From Streptomyces sp. B1I3 (lineage in GTDB: Bacteria > Actinomycetota > Actinomycetes > Streptomycetales > Streptomycetaceae): a stretch of DNA of 64,000 bases. Below the pieces are notes generated by a model. The model did no database searches. It worked only from the letters and a program-made list of their open reading frames with translations, and had not been told where the DNA came from. How positions within the stretch are numbered: position 1 is the stretch's first letter; each line of letters starts with the position of its first letter. A program made the position numbers and the translations under genes. This document shows positions 28,157 through 37,359 of this stretch, piece after piece. The DNA lies in assembly GCF_030816615.1 (NCBI RefSeq), contig NZ_JAUSYD010000001.1, forward strand, positions 3,100,001-3,164,000, in the 5' to 3' direction.

Positions 28157-28981
28157 GTGAACGCATCTGTTATTCCGGACCACATCCAGGGCGACCCCCA
28201 CGCCGCCGCAGCCGTCGCCGCCGACCGCCTGCGCGAGCTGACCGGCGCCGAGACCCACGACGTCGCCCTTGTGATGGGCTCCGGGTGGGCCCCCGCCGGC
28301 GACGCGCTCGGCGCACCGGAGGCCGAGTTCCCGGTGACCGCGCTGCCCGGGTTCCCCGCTCCCGCGGTGGAGGGGCACGGCGGCACCATCCGCTCGTACC
28401 GGATCGGTGAGAAGCGCGTCCTGGTCTTCCTCGGCCGCACGCACTACTACGAGGGCCGCGGGGTGGCCGCCGTGGCGCACGGCGTCCGTACGGCCGTCTC
28501 CGCGGGCTGCAGGACCGTCGTCCTGACGAACGGCTGCGGCGGACTGCGCGAGGGCATGCGCCCCGGACAGCCGGTCCTCATCAGCGACCACATCAACCTC
28601 ACGGCGGCCTCGCCGATCGTCGGCGCCAACTTCGTGGACCTGACGGACCTGTACTCACCGAGGCTGCGCGCGCTGTGCAAGGAGATCGACGCGACGCTCG
28701 AAGAGGGCGTGTACGTGCAGTTCCCCGGCCCGCACTACGAGACGCCGGCCGAGATCGGCATGGTCCGCGTGATGGGCGGCGACCTCGTGGGCATGTCCAC
28801 GGTCCTCGAGGCCATCGCGGCCCGTGAGGCAGGCGCGGAGGTGCTGGGCATCTCCCTGGTCACCAACCTGGCCGCAGGCCTGAGCGGCGAGCCGCTGAAC
28901 CACGAGGAGGTCCTCCAGGCCGGCCGCGACTCGGCCACCCGGATGGGCGCGCTGCTGGCTCGGGTGCTCGACCGGATCTGA
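28157..28981 (+). CDS. punA: Purine nucleoside phosphorylase
   Basis: Trimeric-type PNP, 274 residues: phosphorolysis of (deoxy)inosine and (deoxy)guanosine to base and pentose-1-phosphate. Motifs are the phosphate-site [11 protein letters not shown], the GRTHYYEGR loop ([12 protein letters not shown]), [12 protein letters not shown] and the substrate-specificity Asn in [11 protein letters not shown]. The start is GTG 28157, with no SD and a -10 TACCCT ending 7 bases upstream, so it is probably leaderless. It works with Add (inosine from adenosine) and a phosphopentomutase activity. Confidence 0.94.
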   Translation: MNASVIPDHIQGDPHAAAAVAADRLRELTGAETHDVALVMGSGWAPAGDALGAPEAEFPVTALPGFPAPAVEGHGGTIRSYRIGEKRVLVFLGRTHYYEGRGVAAVAHGVRTAVSAGCRTVVLTNGCGGLREGMRPGQPVLISDHINLTAASPIVGANFVDLTDLYSPRLRALCKEIDATLEEGVYVQFPGPHYETPAEIGMVRVMGGDLVGMSTVLEAIAAREAGAEVLGISLVTNLAAGLSGEPLNHEEVLQAGRDSATRMGALLARVLDRI

Positions 28982-29011
28982 GAAGCGGAACCGGCTTCCC
29001 CGGCATGCGGG

Positions 29012-29043
29012 GCGCGGGCGGGGGAAACCGGCCCCGCCCGCGC
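29012..29043 (+). terminator. 12-bp stem terminator after punA
   Basis: GCGCGGGCGGGG (29012-29023) pairs exactly with 29032-29043, with an 8-nt loop, starting 31 bases after the punA stop. Confidence 0.7.
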
Positions 29044-29308
29044 ACGAGGCGCCGACGAGCACCACCGGCCTCGCCCGCCCGCAGGGTCGCACGACCCAGC
29101 CGGCGGCGCCGGCGTTCCAGGCGCGGGGCCGGGGGCGGAGCCCTGAAGCGGGCCCGGGGGGAGTCCGGTTTCGGGGAGGGGCGGGTAGGGGAACAGCCCG
29201 CCGCGGGCGCGACCCGCACCCGCACCCCCGCAGCCCCCGGCACCCGCACCCGCATCCGGCGCCCCCGCACCCGACACCACCACCACCCCCCGCAGAAAGG
29301 CGGACACC
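29044..29308. other. Low-complexity gap before the phosphomutase gene
   Basis: Part of a 327-bp gap between punA and the mutase gene. It holds no convincing gene. From about 29208 it is a C-rich run with repeated GCACCC units (CCGCACCCGCACCC...CACCACCACCACC) ending near the GAAAGG ribosome-binding site. No nucleoside palindrome is present. Confidence 0.5.
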
Positions 29309-30940
29309 GTGCAGCAGGACCTCATCGCCCGGGCCAGGACCTGGCTCGCCGAGGACCCGGATCCGGAGACCCGCGAGGAGCTCGCCGGCCTCATCGGCGC
29401 CGGTGACCTCGACGCGCTCGCCGACCGTTTCGCGGGCACGCTCCAGTTCGGCACGGCCGGCCTGCGCGGCGAGATCGGCGCCGGCCCGATGCGCATGAAC
29501 CGGTCAGTCGTCATCCGTGCCGCCGCCGGCCTCGCCGCGTACCTGAAGGCCCAGGGGCAGACCGGCGGGCTCGTCGTCATCGGCTACGACGCCCGGTACA
29601 AGTCCGCCGACTTCGCCCGCGACACCGCGGCCGTGATGACCGGCGCGGGCCTGCGCGCGGCCGTGCTGCCCCGCCCGCTGCCCACCCCCGTCCTCGCGTA
29701 CGCCATACGGCATCTGGGGGCCGTCGCGGGCGTGGAGGTCACGGCCAGCCACAACCCGCCCCGTGACAACGGCTACAAGGTCTACCTCGGCGACGGCTCG
29801 CAGATCGTGCCCCCGGCCGACACGGAGATCGCCGCCGCCATCGCGGCCGTGGGCCCCCTCGACGGCGTACCGCGCCCGGAGTCCGGCTGGGAGATCCTCG
29901 GCGAGGAGGTACTGGCCGCCTACCTCGCCCGTACGGACGCCGTCCTCACCCCCGGCTCCCCGCGCACCGCGCGGACCGTCTACACGGCGATGCACGGCGT
30001 CGGCACCTCCGTGCTCACGGCGGCCTTCGCGCGCGCCGGCTTCCCGGCCCCCGTGCTCGTGGCCGAGCAGGCCGAGCCCGACCCGGCGTTCCCCACCGTC
30101 GCCTTCCCCAACCCGGAAGAGCCCGGCGCCATGGATCTCGCGTTCGCGACCGCGCGCCGGACGCAGCCCGACATCGTCATCGCCAACGACCCGGACGCCG
30201 ACCGCTGCGCCGTGGCCGTCCCGGACGACGGTGACTGGCGGATGCTGCGCGGCGACGAGGTCGGCGCGCTGCTCGCCGCCCACCTGGTGGACCGCGGGGT
30301 CTCCGGCGTCTTCGCCGAGTCGATCGTGTCCTCGTCCCTGCTGGGCCGGATCGCGGAGAAGGCAGGACTCGGTCACGAGGAGACCCTGACGGGCTTCAAG
30401 TGGATCGCCCGCGTCGAAGGCCTGCGCTACGGCTACGAGGAGGCGCTGGGTTACTGCGTCGACCCCGAGGGCGTACGCGACAAGGACGGCATCACGGCCG
30501 CGCTGCTGGTGGCCGAGCTGGCCTCGGTGCTCAAGGAGCAGGGCCGCACACTGCTCGACCTGCTCGACGACCTCGCGCTGGCGCACGGACTGCACGCCAC
30601 GGACCAGCTGTCGGTCCGGGTCGAGGACCTCTCGGTCATCGCGAATGCCATGCGCCGGCTGCGGGAAACCCCGCCGGCCGCTCTTGCGGGCCTTCCCGTC
30701 ACCTCGGCGGAGGACCTCGCGCAGGGCACGGACCTCCTGCCGCCGACCGACGGCCTGCGCTACCACCTGGCGGGCGCCCGGGTGATCGTCCGGCCGAGCG
30801 GCACCGAGCCGAAGCTCAAGTGCTACCTGGAGGTCGTGGTCCCGGTCGGTTCGCCGGAGGAGCTGCCCGCGGCCCGCGCGAAGGGCGCGGAGCTCCTGGC
30901 CGGCATCAAGAGCGACCTGTCGGCCGCCGCGGGCATCTGA
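29309..30940 (+). CDS. Phosphohexomutase family (phosphomannomutase/phosphopentomutase-like)
   Basis: 543-residue alpha-D-phosphohexomutase. Phosphoserine loop TASHNPPRDNGYK, metal loop NDPDADRCAV, sugar loop GFKWIARVEGLRYGYEEALGY and phosphate loop RPSGTEPKLKCYLE are all intact. It is annotated as PMM/PGM, but enzymes of this long subgroup (close to PGM2) also isomerise ribose-1-phosphate and deoxyribose-1-phosphate. That would link PunA/DeoA to DeoC. The context strongly suggests a phosphopentomutase role, which is an inference. The start is GTG 29309 (AAAGGCGG upstream). Confidence 0.93.
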   Translation: MQQDLIARARTWLAEDPDPETREELAGLIGAGDLDALADRFAGTLQFGTAGLRGEIGAGPMRMNRSVVIRAAAGLAAYLKAQGQTGGLVVIGYDARYKSADFARDTAAVMTGAGLRAAVLPRPLPTPVLAYAIRHLGAVAGVEVTASHNPPRDNGYKVYLGDGSQIVPPADTEIAAAIAAVGPLDGVPRPESGWEILGEEVLAAYLARTDAVLTPGSPRTARTVYTAMHGVGTSVLTAAFARAGFPAPVLVAEQAEPDPAFPTVAFPNPEEPGAMDLAFATARRTQPDIVIANDPDADRCAVAVPDDGDWRMLRGDEVGALLAAHLVDRGVSGVFAESIVSSSLLGRIAEKAGLGHEETLTGFKWIARVEGLRYGYEEALGYCVDPEGVRDKDGITAALLVAELASVLKEQGRTLLDLLDDLALAHGLHATDQLSVRVEDLSVIANAMRRLRETPPAALAGLPVTSAEDLAQGTDLLPPTDGLRYHLAGARVIVRPSGTEPKLKCYLEVVVPVGSPEELPAARAKGAELLAGIKSDLSAAAGI

Positions 30941-31042
30941 CCCGGCCGGCGGCAGCGGGACCGGCCGCCGTGGCGGTCGCCGTGGCCGGTGGCGGACCAC
31001 CCGGTCCGGTCAGGACCCAGGGTGTCCGTCAGCCACGGGCCG

Positions 31043-31681
31043 TCAGCCGACGGCCAGCAGCACCACGAGCAGCACCGCGCCGACGGCGGCCGGGGCGATC
31101 ACCTCGTACGCCCAGCGCAGCGAGGCCGTGGTCGTGCCCTTCTCCGCGTGGCGCTCGGCGCGCTCGGCGATCTCCCGCAGGTCGGCCACCGCACGGTCGG
31201 CGAAGGCGGCGCGGGCCTGGGTGTCGTTGACGTCGGCGTGCACGGAGGTCCGGCCGTACGGGTCGTCGTGGGCCTCCCGGGTCGCCTTCCTGGCCGCCCG
31301 CTTGCGCTCGCGCAGGGAGACCGGAACAGCCCAGAGCTGGTACTTGGCACCGCTCTCGGTGAACAGCTCGCTGGAGTACGACGCCCGCAGACCCGAGACG
31401 TCGGTCCAGGGGAGCACGATGGTGCGGAACGGGTTGCGGATCCGGATCCGCTCGTCGTTGGCGAACACCGCGGGCCGCAGGGTGAACGCCACGATCAGCG
31501 GGATCACGGTCAGCAGCGCGGCCAGTGCCGTCCACGGCACGTTCCCCTTGCCCTGGAGCACCGCGTCGCCGCCGATCCAGCCGACCAGCAGGATCAGCAG
31601 GACGCCGGTGAGCAGCCCGGCGCCCGACCGGAAGGTCCGGTCGGCGTAGGCGGGCTCGGCGGGAGGTGTGGGGCTCGTCAT
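31043..31681 (-). CDS. Membrane protein with bacterial PH domain
   Basis: 212 residues. Two N-terminal TM helices (about 22-38, 50-67) precede a bPH2-type domain (about 70-125) with NDERIRIRNPFRTIVLPWTDV. A charged region (RERKRAARKATREAH) and a C-terminal TM helix (about 190-210) follow. PH-domain proteins of this kind are common in actinobacteria and are of unknown role. It is divergent from deoC. Confidence 0.85.
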   Translation of the reverse strand: MTSPTPPAEPAYADRTFRSGAGLLTGVLLILLVGWIGGDAVLQGKGNVPWTALAALLTVIPLIVAFTLRPAVFANDERIRIRNPFRTIVLPWTDVSGLRASYSSELFTESGAKYQLWAVPVSLRERKRAARKATREAHDDPYGRTSVHADVNDTQARAAFADRAVADLREIAERAERHAEKGTTTASLRWAYEVIAPAAVGAVLLVVLLAVG

Positions 31682-31772
31682 GGTCCGATTCTGCCTGACG
31701 GGACGGCGGGGTGCGGAGAGGCCTCGGACGGCCCGTGGAAGGCGCGGAAACGGACAGGCCCCTGTACAGGTC

Positions 31773-31786
31773 GCTACGCGCGTAGA
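31773..31786. promoter_or_regulatory. Nucleoside-regulon palindrome upstream of deoC
   Basis: GCTACGCGCGTAGA contains the perfect core CTACGCGCGTAG (31774-31785). It fills the spacer just upstream of -10 TATGCT (31787-31792), whose predicted start point is the deoC GTG. Confidence 0.75.
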
Positions 31787-31798
31787 TATGCTCATGTG

Positions 31799-32752
31799 GT
31801 GACCATGCCCACCACTGCACCTGCATTCGCCGACGCGACCGCGTCCGACAGTGCGCTGCGCCGCTTCCTGCACGGGCTGCCCGGCGTCGACACCGTCGGC
31901 CTCGAAGCGCGCGCCGCCTCTCTCGGGACCCGATCGATCAAGACGACTGCCAAGGCGTACGCCATCGATCTCGCCATCTCGATGATCGACCTGACGACGC
32001 TCGAAGGCGCGGACACCCCGGGCAAGGTCCGGGCTCTCGCCGCCAAGGCCGTCAACCCCGACCCGACCGACCGTACGACCCCGCGCACCGCCGCGGTCTG
32101 CGTCTACCCCGACATGGCGGCGACCGCCGCCGCCGCGCTGGCCGGGTCCGGGGTGAAGGTGGCGTCCGTGGCGACGGCCTTCCCCGCCGGACGGGCCGCA
32201 CTGGACGTCAAGCTCGCGGACGTCCGCGACGCGGTGGCGGCCGGGGCCGACGAGATCGACATGGTGATCGACCGCGGCGCCTTCCTCTCCGGCCGCTACC
32301 TCAAGGTCTACGAGGAGATCCTCGCCGTGAAGGCCGAGTGCGGCAGCGCACGACTGAAGGTGATCTTCGAGACCGGCGAGCTGTCCACCTACGACAACAT
32401 CCGGCGGGCCTCCTGGCTCGGGATGCTGGCGGGAGCGGACTTCATCAAGACGTCGACCGGCAAGGTCGGGACCAACGCGACCCCGGCGAACACGCTGCTG
32501 ATGCTGGAGGCCGTGCGCGACTTCCGGGAGCAGACCGGCGTGCAGATCGGCGTGAAGCCCGCGGGCGGCATCCGCACCTCCAAGGACGCGATCAAGTTCC
32601 TCGTCCTGGTGAACGAGACCGCGGGCGAGGACTGGCTGGACAACCACTGGTTCCGCTTCGGCGCCTCCAGCCTGCTGAACGACCTGCTGATGCAGCGCCA
32701 GAAGCTCAGCACCGGCCGTTACTCCGGCCCCGATTACGTGACGGTGGACTGA
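31799..32752 (+). CDS. deoC: Deoxyribose-phosphate aldolase
   Basis: Class I aldolase: 2-deoxyribose-5-phosphate to glyceraldehyde-3-phosphate and acetaldehyde. 317 residues from GTG 31799 (ATG 31805 alternative). The Schiff-base lysine lies in FIKTSTGK, the second catalytic lysine in VGVKPAGGIR-type sequence (IGVKPAGGIRT), and the aspartate in DEIDMVIDRGAF. There is no SD, and -10 TATGCT ends 6 bases upstream, so it is probably leaderless. It is the first gene of an operon with two ALDH-family genes (gaps of 5 and -8 bases). Confidence 0.94.
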   Translation: MTMPTTAPAFADATASDSALRRFLHGLPGVDTVGLEARAASLGTRSIKTTAKAYAIDLAISMIDLTTLEGADTPGKVRALAAKAVNPDPTDRTTPRTAAVCVYPDMAATAAAALAGSGVKVASVATAFPAGRAALDVKLADVRDAVAAGADEIDMVIDRGAFLSGRYLKVYEEILAVKAECGSARLKVIFETGELSTYDNIRRASWLGMLAGADFIKTSTGKVGTNATPANTLLMLEAVRDFREQTGVQIGVKPAGGIRTSKDAIKFLVLVNETAGEDWLDNHWFRFGASSLLNDLLMQRQKLSTGRYSGPDYVTVD

Positions 32753-32757
32753 TCCCC

Positions 32758-34194
32758 ATGGCATCTGCATTCGATTACGCACCGGCTCCGGAGTCCCGCT
32801 CCGTCGTCGACATCGCCCCCTCGTACGGCCTGTTCATCGACGGCGAGTTCACCGAGGCCGCCGACGGCAAGGTCTTCAAGACGGTCAGCCCGGCCACCGA
32901 GGAGGTCCTCTCCGAGGTCGCGCAGGCCGGCACGGAGGACGTGGACCGGGCCGTGAAGGCGGCCCGCAGGGCTTTCGAGAAGTGGTCGGCCCTGCCCGGC
33001 TCCGAGCGTGCCAAGTACCTCTTCCGGATCGCCCGGATCATCCAGGAGCGCTCCCGCGAGCTGGCCGTCCTGGAGACCCTGGACAACGGCAAGCCGATCC
33101 GGGAGACGCGTGACGCCGACCTCCCGCTGGTCGCCGCGCACTTCTTCTACTACGCGGGCTGGGCCGACAAGCTGGACCACGCCGGTTACGGGGCCGATCC
33201 GCGCCCGCTGGGTGTGGCCGGCCAGATCATCCCCTGGAACTTCCCGCTCCTCATGCTGGCCTGGAAGATCGCCCCGGCGCTCGCCACCGGCAACACGGTC
33301 GTGCTGAAGCCGGCGGAGACGACACCGCTCTCCGCCCTGTTCTTCGCGGACGTCTGCCGCCGGGCGGGACTGCCCAAGGGTGTCGTCAACATCCTGACGG
33401 GGTACGGCGACGCGGGCCAGGCCCTCGTCGAGCACCCCGACGTCAACAAGATCGCCTTCACGGGATCGACCGCGGTCGGCAAGGCCATCGCCCGCCAGAT
33501 CGCGGGCACGGGTAAGAAGGCCACGCTGGAACTGGGCGGCAAGGGCGCCAACATCGTCTTCGACGACGCCCCCGTCGACCAGGCCGTCGAGGGCATCGTC
33601 ACCGGCATCTTCTTCAATCAGGGCCAGGTCTGCTGCGCGGGCTCGCGGCTCCTGGTCCAGGAGTCCGTCCACGACGAGGTGCTGCACGCCCTCAAGCGCC
33701 GCCTGTCCACGCTGCGCCTCGGCGACCCGCTGGACAAGAACACCGACATCGGCGCGATCAACTCCCAGGAGCAGCTCTCCCGGATCGCCTCGCTCGTCGA
33801 GACGGGTGAGGCGGAGGGCGCCGAGCGCTGGTCGGCGCCGTGCGAGCTGCCGTCCGCCGGCTACTGGTTCGCCCCCACGCTGTTCACCGGGGTCACCCAG
33901 GCGCACACGGTGGCCCGTGACGAGATCTTCGGCCCGGTGCTGTCGGTACTGACGTTCCGCACACCGGACGAGGCCGTCGCCAAGGCCAACAACAGCCAGT
34001 ACGGACTCTCGGCCGGCATCTGGACCGAGAAGGGCTCCCGCATCCTCGCGGTGGCGAACAAACTCCGTGCGGGCGTCGTCTGGGCCAACACGTTCAACAA
34101 GTTCGACCCGACCTCGCCGTTCGGCGGATACAAGGAGTCGGGCTTCGGCCGCGAGGGCGGCCGTCACGGTCTGGAGGCCTACCTCGATGTCTGA
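32758..34194 (+). CDS. Aldehyde dehydrogenase (NAD-dependent)
   Basis: 478 residues. Cofactor-binding IPWNFPLLMLAWKIAPALA and FTGSTAVGK, general base Glu in LELGGKGANIV, and nucleophile Cys in GQVCCAGSRL are all present, so the enzyme should be active. Five bases after deoC, its likely substrate is the acetaldehyde released by DeoC, giving acetate. Its stop overlaps the start of the next ALDH-like gene by 8 bases, which suggests coupled translation and perhaps a complex. Confidence 0.92.
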   Translation: MASAFDYAPAPESRSVVDIAPSYGLFIDGEFTEAADGKVFKTVSPATEEVLSEVAQAGTEDVDRAVKAARRAFEKWSALPGSERAKYLFRIARIIQERSRELAVLETLDNGKPIRETRDADLPLVAAHFFYYAGWADKLDHAGYGADPRPLGVAGQIIPWNFPLLMLAWKIAPALATGNTVVLKPAETTPLSALFFADVCRRAGLPKGVVNILTGYGDAGQALVEHPDVNKIAFTGSTAVGKAIARQIAGTGKKATLELGGKGANIVFDDAPVDQAVEGIVTGIFFNQGQVCCAGSRLLVQESVHDEVLHALKRRLSTLRLGDPLDKNTDIGAINSQEQLSRIASLVETGEAEGAERWSAPCELPSAGYWFAPTLFTGVTQAHTVARDEIFGPVLSVLTFRTPDEAVAKANNSQYGLSAGIWTEKGSRILAVANKLRAGVVWANTFNKFDPTSPFGGYKESGFGREGGRHGLEAYLDV

Positions 34195-35116
34195 CGGGCG
34201 ACTGAGTGTCTTCAAGACCTACAAGCTGTACGTCGGGGGCAAGTTCCCCCGCTCCGAGAGCGGCCGGGTGTACGAGGTGACGGACCCGAAGGGCAAGTGG
34301 CTGGCCAACGCACCGCAGTCCTCCCGCAAGGACGCCCGTGACGCGGTCGTGGCCGCGCGCAAGGCGTTCGGCGGCTGGGCGGGAGCGACGGCCTACAACA
34401 GGGGCCAGATCCTCTACCGCGTCGCGGAGATGCTGGAGGGCCGCCGCGAGCAGTTCGCCCGTGAGGTGGCGGACGCCGAAGGACTGTCGAAGTCCAAGGC
34501 GGCGGCCGTCGTGGACGCGGCGATCGACCGCTGGGTCTGGTACGCGGGCTGGACCGACAAGATCGCCCAGATCGCCGGCGGGGCGAACCCGGTGGCGGGC
34601 CCCTACTTCAACCTCTCCACGCCGGAGCCGACGGGCGTGGTGGCGGTCCTGGCGCCGCAGGAGTCGTCGTTCCTGGGTCTCGTCTCGGTGCTCGCGCCGG
34701 TCATCGCCACGGGCAACACGGCGGTCGTCGTCGCGTCGGCCGACGCGCCGCTGCCCGCGTTGTCGCTGGGCGAGGTCCTGGCGACGTCGGACCTGCCCGG
34801 CGGTGTGGTCAACATCCTGTCCGGGAGGACGGCCGAACTCGCGGCCCCGCTGGCCTCGCACCAGGACGTCAATGCCATCGACCTCACCGGCGCCGGCGCG
34901 GACTCCGGACTGGCGAAGGAGCTGGAGGCCGCGGCGGCCGACAACCTGAAGCGGGTCCTGCGTCCACAGGCTGTGGACGGCGCGGACGGTGCGAACGGCA
35001 CGGCCGGCACCGACTGGTCCGCCGATCCCGGTACGCGCCGCCTGACGGCCTTCCTGGAGATCAAGACGGTCTGGCACCCGACGGGCGCCCTGGGCACCTC
35101 CGGCTCCTCGTACTGA
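34187..35116 (+). CDS. Half-length aldehyde dehydrogenase-like protein without catalytic domain
   Basis: 309 residues, against about 480 for the family. It aligns with the N-terminal cofactor domain (YVGGKFPRSESGRVYEV, VAVLAPQESSFLGLVSVLAP, VIATGNTAVVVAS). At the base position it has DLTGAGADSG instead of xELGGK, and it then stops after a distinctive tail (LTAFLEIKTVWHPTG) with no Cys-containing catalytic domain. I see no frameshift or remnant downstream, and a terminator follows, so it looks like a stable family member. It is probably a structural or regulatory partner of the upstream ALDH. Confidence 0.88.
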   Translation: MSDGRLSVFKTYKLYVGGKFPRSESGRVYEVTDPKGKWLANAPQSSRKDARDAVVAARKAFGGWAGATAYNRGQILYRVAEMLEGRREQFAREVADAEGLSKSKAAAVVDAAIDRWVWYAGWTDKIAQIAGGANPVAGPYFNLSTPEPTGVVAVLAPQESSFLGLVSVLAPVIATGNTAVVVASADAPLPALSLGEVLATSDLPGGVVNILSGRTAELAAPLASHQDVNAIDLTGAGADSGLAKELEAAAADNLKRVLRPQAVDGADGANGTAGTDWSADPGTRRLTAFLEIKTVWHPTGALGTSGSSY

Positions 35117-35128
35117 CGCACGGCGCGA

Positions 35129-35170
35129 CATGCCGCAGGGCCGCCCCGGGAGGGGCGGCCCTGCGGCATG
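35129..35170. terminator. Perfect 19-bp bidirectional hairpin
   Basis: Arms 35129-35147 and 35152-35170, loop GGGA, between the convergent ALDH operon and a small secreted-protein gene. Confidence 0.85.
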
Positions 35171-35180
35171 CGCGCGTACG

Positions 35181-35606
35181 TCAGCCGGTGATCAGGCCGG
35201 TCACCTCGCCCACCACGGGCAGGTCGCCGAGCGCCGACCCGCTGGTCAGCGGATCGGTGACCAGCGCCGTGGTCACGGGCTTGAAGTCGGCGATCTGGGC
35301 GCCCACCGCGTTGTCCAGGGGGTCCACGCCGGTGCCGGCCAGCGGGTCGATCTGGAGGTCGGTGACCGGGGACACGGCCCCGGCCAGCCCGTAACCGAGC
35401 GCGCTGGTCAGGGCGGGCGCCGCCGCGTCATGGACCGCCCCCAGCGTGCTGTCGGCGGTGTCCGAGCCGGTGGCGGGGGCGGCGGGCAGCGGCGCCGCCT
35501 GGGCAGCCGCACCTCCCGCGCCGAGCGCCGCGCCCAGCGCGGTGAGGGTCAGACCGGCGCGCAGCAGAGCGCGTCGCCGGGGCTTGGACAGTGCATGACG
35601 TGCCAT
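35181..35606 (-). CDS. Small secreted protein
   Basis: 141 residues with an N-terminal signal carrying RRR before a hydrophobic stretch (KPRRRALLRAGLTLTALG), so Tat export is conceivable, and cleavage near AQA-AP. The mature part is Ala/Leu/Pro/Asp-rich with short repeated hydrophobic segments and no cysteine. I do not recognise the family. A similar style of protein is encoded at 41458-41751. Confidence 0.72.
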   Translation of the reverse strand: MARHALSKPRRRALLRAGLTLTALGAALGAGGAAAQAAPLPAAPATGSDTADSTLGAVHDAAAPALTSALGYGLAGAVSPVTDLQIDPLAGTGVDPLDNAVGAQIADFKPVTTALVTDPLTSGSALGDLPVVGEVTGLITG

Positions 35607-35666
35607 GTTTTCCCACCTGATCGGGGCCGATGCGGTAATCGTCCGCGCACGCAGAGTAGTTGACGT

Positions 35667-36371
35667 GTGATGCTGGATACCAACAGGACCTCCCGGGGAT
35701 CCCCTGCCCGGGTCAATGCCTCACACTTCTGTTCTGTGAGTTCCCAACCGATCCCCACTCGAGTCGTGCTGCTCGCCGGTCCCTCCGGCTCCGGCAAGTC
35801 GTCCCTCGCCGCCCGCACCGGTCTGCCGGTTCTGCGTCTGGACGACTTCTACAAAGAAGGCAACGATCCGACACTGCCTCTGGTCACCGGCAGCACGGAC
35901 ATCGACTGGGACTCGGCCCTGTCCTGGGACGCGGACGCGGCGGTCGGGGCGATCGCGGAGCTGTGCCGCACAGGGCGTACGGACGTACCGGTGTACGACA
36001 TCGCCACCAGCTCGCGGACGGGCCGGGAGGCGCTCGACATGGAGCGCACCCCCCTGTTCATAGCCGAGGGCATCTTCGCGGCGGACATCGTGACGCGCTG
36101 CCAGGAACTGGGCCTGCTCGCGGACGCGCTCTGCCTGCGCGGGCGTCCGTCGACGACCTTCCGGCGCCGGCTGCTGCGGGACCTGCGCGAAGGCCGCAAA
36201 TCCGTGCCGTTCCTGCTGCGGCGGGGATGGCGCCTGATGCGGGCCGAACGGCGCATCGTGGCCCGGCAGGCGGCGCTGGGCGCGTACCCGTGCGGTCGGC
36301 AGGAGGCCCTGGGCCGGCTGGCCGCGGCCGCGGCGGGCCGGTGCCGCAGGGCGCCGTCGGCGGCCGCCTGA
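35667..36371 (+). CDS. Uridine kinase-like P-loop kinase
   Basis: 234 residues from GTG 35667; the in-frame GTG 35736 would give a more usual N-terminus just before the P-loop. Walker A is GPSGSGKSS, then LRLDDFYKEGNDPTLP (the uridine/cytidine kinase DDFY element) and an arginine-rich lid (FRRRLLRDLREGRK). It probably phosphorylates uridine or cytidine (salvage) or a related small molecule. No nucleoside palindrome lies upstream. Confidence 0.8.
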   Translation: MMLDTNRTSRGSPARVNASHFCSVSSQPIPTRVVLLAGPSGSGKSSLAARTGLPVLRLDDFYKEGNDPTLPLVTGSTDIDWDSALSWDADAAVGAIAELCRTGRTDVPVYDIATSSRTGREALDMERTPLFIAEGIFAADIVTRCQELGLLADALCLRGRPSTTFRRRLLRDLREGRKSVPFLLRRGWRLMRAERRIVARQAALGAYPCGRQEALGRLAAAAAGRCRRAPSAAA

Positions 36372-36380
36372 CGGCGGAGC

Positions 36381-36397
36381 GGGGCCCACCGGGCCCC
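36381..36397. terminator. Short terminator between uridine-kinase gene and sigQ
   Basis: GGGGCCC-ACC-GGGCCCC lies 10 bases after the kinase stop, between convergent genes. Confidence 0.5.
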
Positions 36398-36517
36398 ACG
36401 GCCGGCAACGCTGCGGGGCCGGACAGGACCCCCCGGCCCGTCCGGCCCCGCTGCGTGCTCCCCCGTGCCGCCGCCTCCCCCGAAGCGGCAGCCCGTCCCC
36501 CGTGTCCCCCGTACGCC

Positions 36518-37276
36518 TCAGGCCACCAGCTCGCCGAAGGACTCCTCCTCGTCACGGCCGAAGCTGAGGACCTCGTCCTCGCGCAGCCGGCGGAGCGACC
36601 GCCAGATGCTCGACTTCACCGTGCCGACACTGATGCCGAGGATGGACGCGATCTCCGGGTCGGTGCGGCCCTCGTAGTACCGCAGGACCAGCATGGTGCG
36701 CTGGAGTTCCGGCAGCCGTGCGAGGGCCTGCCAGAGCACCGCACGCAGTTCCGTGCCGCGCATCGCGTCCGTGTCGCCGACCGTCTCCGGCAGCTCCTCG
36801 GTCGGGTATTCGTTCAGCTTGCGCCTGCGCCAGGCGCTGATGTGCAGATTGGTCATGGTGCGGCGGAGGTACCCACCGACCGCCGCCTTGTCGCTGATCC
36901 TGTCCCACGCCCGGTACGTCGAGAAGAGGGCGCTCTGCAGCAGGTCCTCCGCCTCGAACCGGTCGCCGGTCAGGTGGTAGGCCGTCGCGTACAGGGAGGC
37001 GCGGCGCTCCTGGACGTAGGCGGTGAACGCCGCTTCGGCGTCCTCCGTCCGCTCCAGGGGCTTCCGCTCCCCCGTGACCTCCCCGTACGCACCGGTCCCG
37101 CTTCCCCCGTTTTCCCCCGTGGGCGCGTCAACCATCGTGAGATACGAAGGATGTTGACGCCCGGCGCCGCGAACACACCCCCGGCGGTTCGCACCCCCGG
37201 ACTTCTCCTGGCTCCGGCCGACGTCGTGGAGACGCGTGACAACTGCGCTCGTGGTGGTGCTGTGCAGTGCGTTCAT
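36518..37276 (-). CDS. sigQ: Sigma factor SigQ (ECF-type)
   Basis: 252 residues from ATG 37276 (MNALHSTTTSAVV). Sigma region 2 (about 90-150) has DRFEAEDLLQSALFSTYRAW, and region 4 (about 185-240) has YYEGRTDPEIASILGISVGT. An extended N-terminus of about 80 residues precedes region 2. A shorter form from ATG 37135 is possible. SigQ is divergent from afsQ1/afsQ2 and is a target of AfsQ1 in S. coelicolor, where it affects antibiotic production on nitrogen-rich minimal medium. No anti-sigma gene adjoins. Confidence 0.9.
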   Translation of the reverse strand: MNALHSTTTSAVVTRLHDVGRSQEKSGGANRRGCVRGAGRQHPSYLTMVDAPTGENGGSGTGAYGEVTGERKPLERTEDAEAAFTAYVQERRASLYATAYHLTGDRFEAEDLLQSALFSTYRAWDRISDKAAVGGYLRRTMTNLHISAWRRRKLNEYPTEELPETVGDTDAMRGTELRAVLWQALARLPELQRTMLVLRYYEGRTDPEIASILGISVGTVKSSIWRSLRRLREDEVLSFGRDEEESFGELVA

Positions 37277-37359
37277 CTCGCGCCCCCCGTCGGTGGAGTC
37301 CGTTCGTTCCCTGTGCCAATGAGCTTGCCGGGGCAGTTTCATGGCGCTGTCCTGCGACT

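Noticed and set aside
34187..35116. The short ALDH as a decayed pseudogene
   Set aside because: The frame is intact, overlaps its partner, ends with a coherent unique tail and is followed by a terminator. No catalytic-domain remnant follows in any frame.
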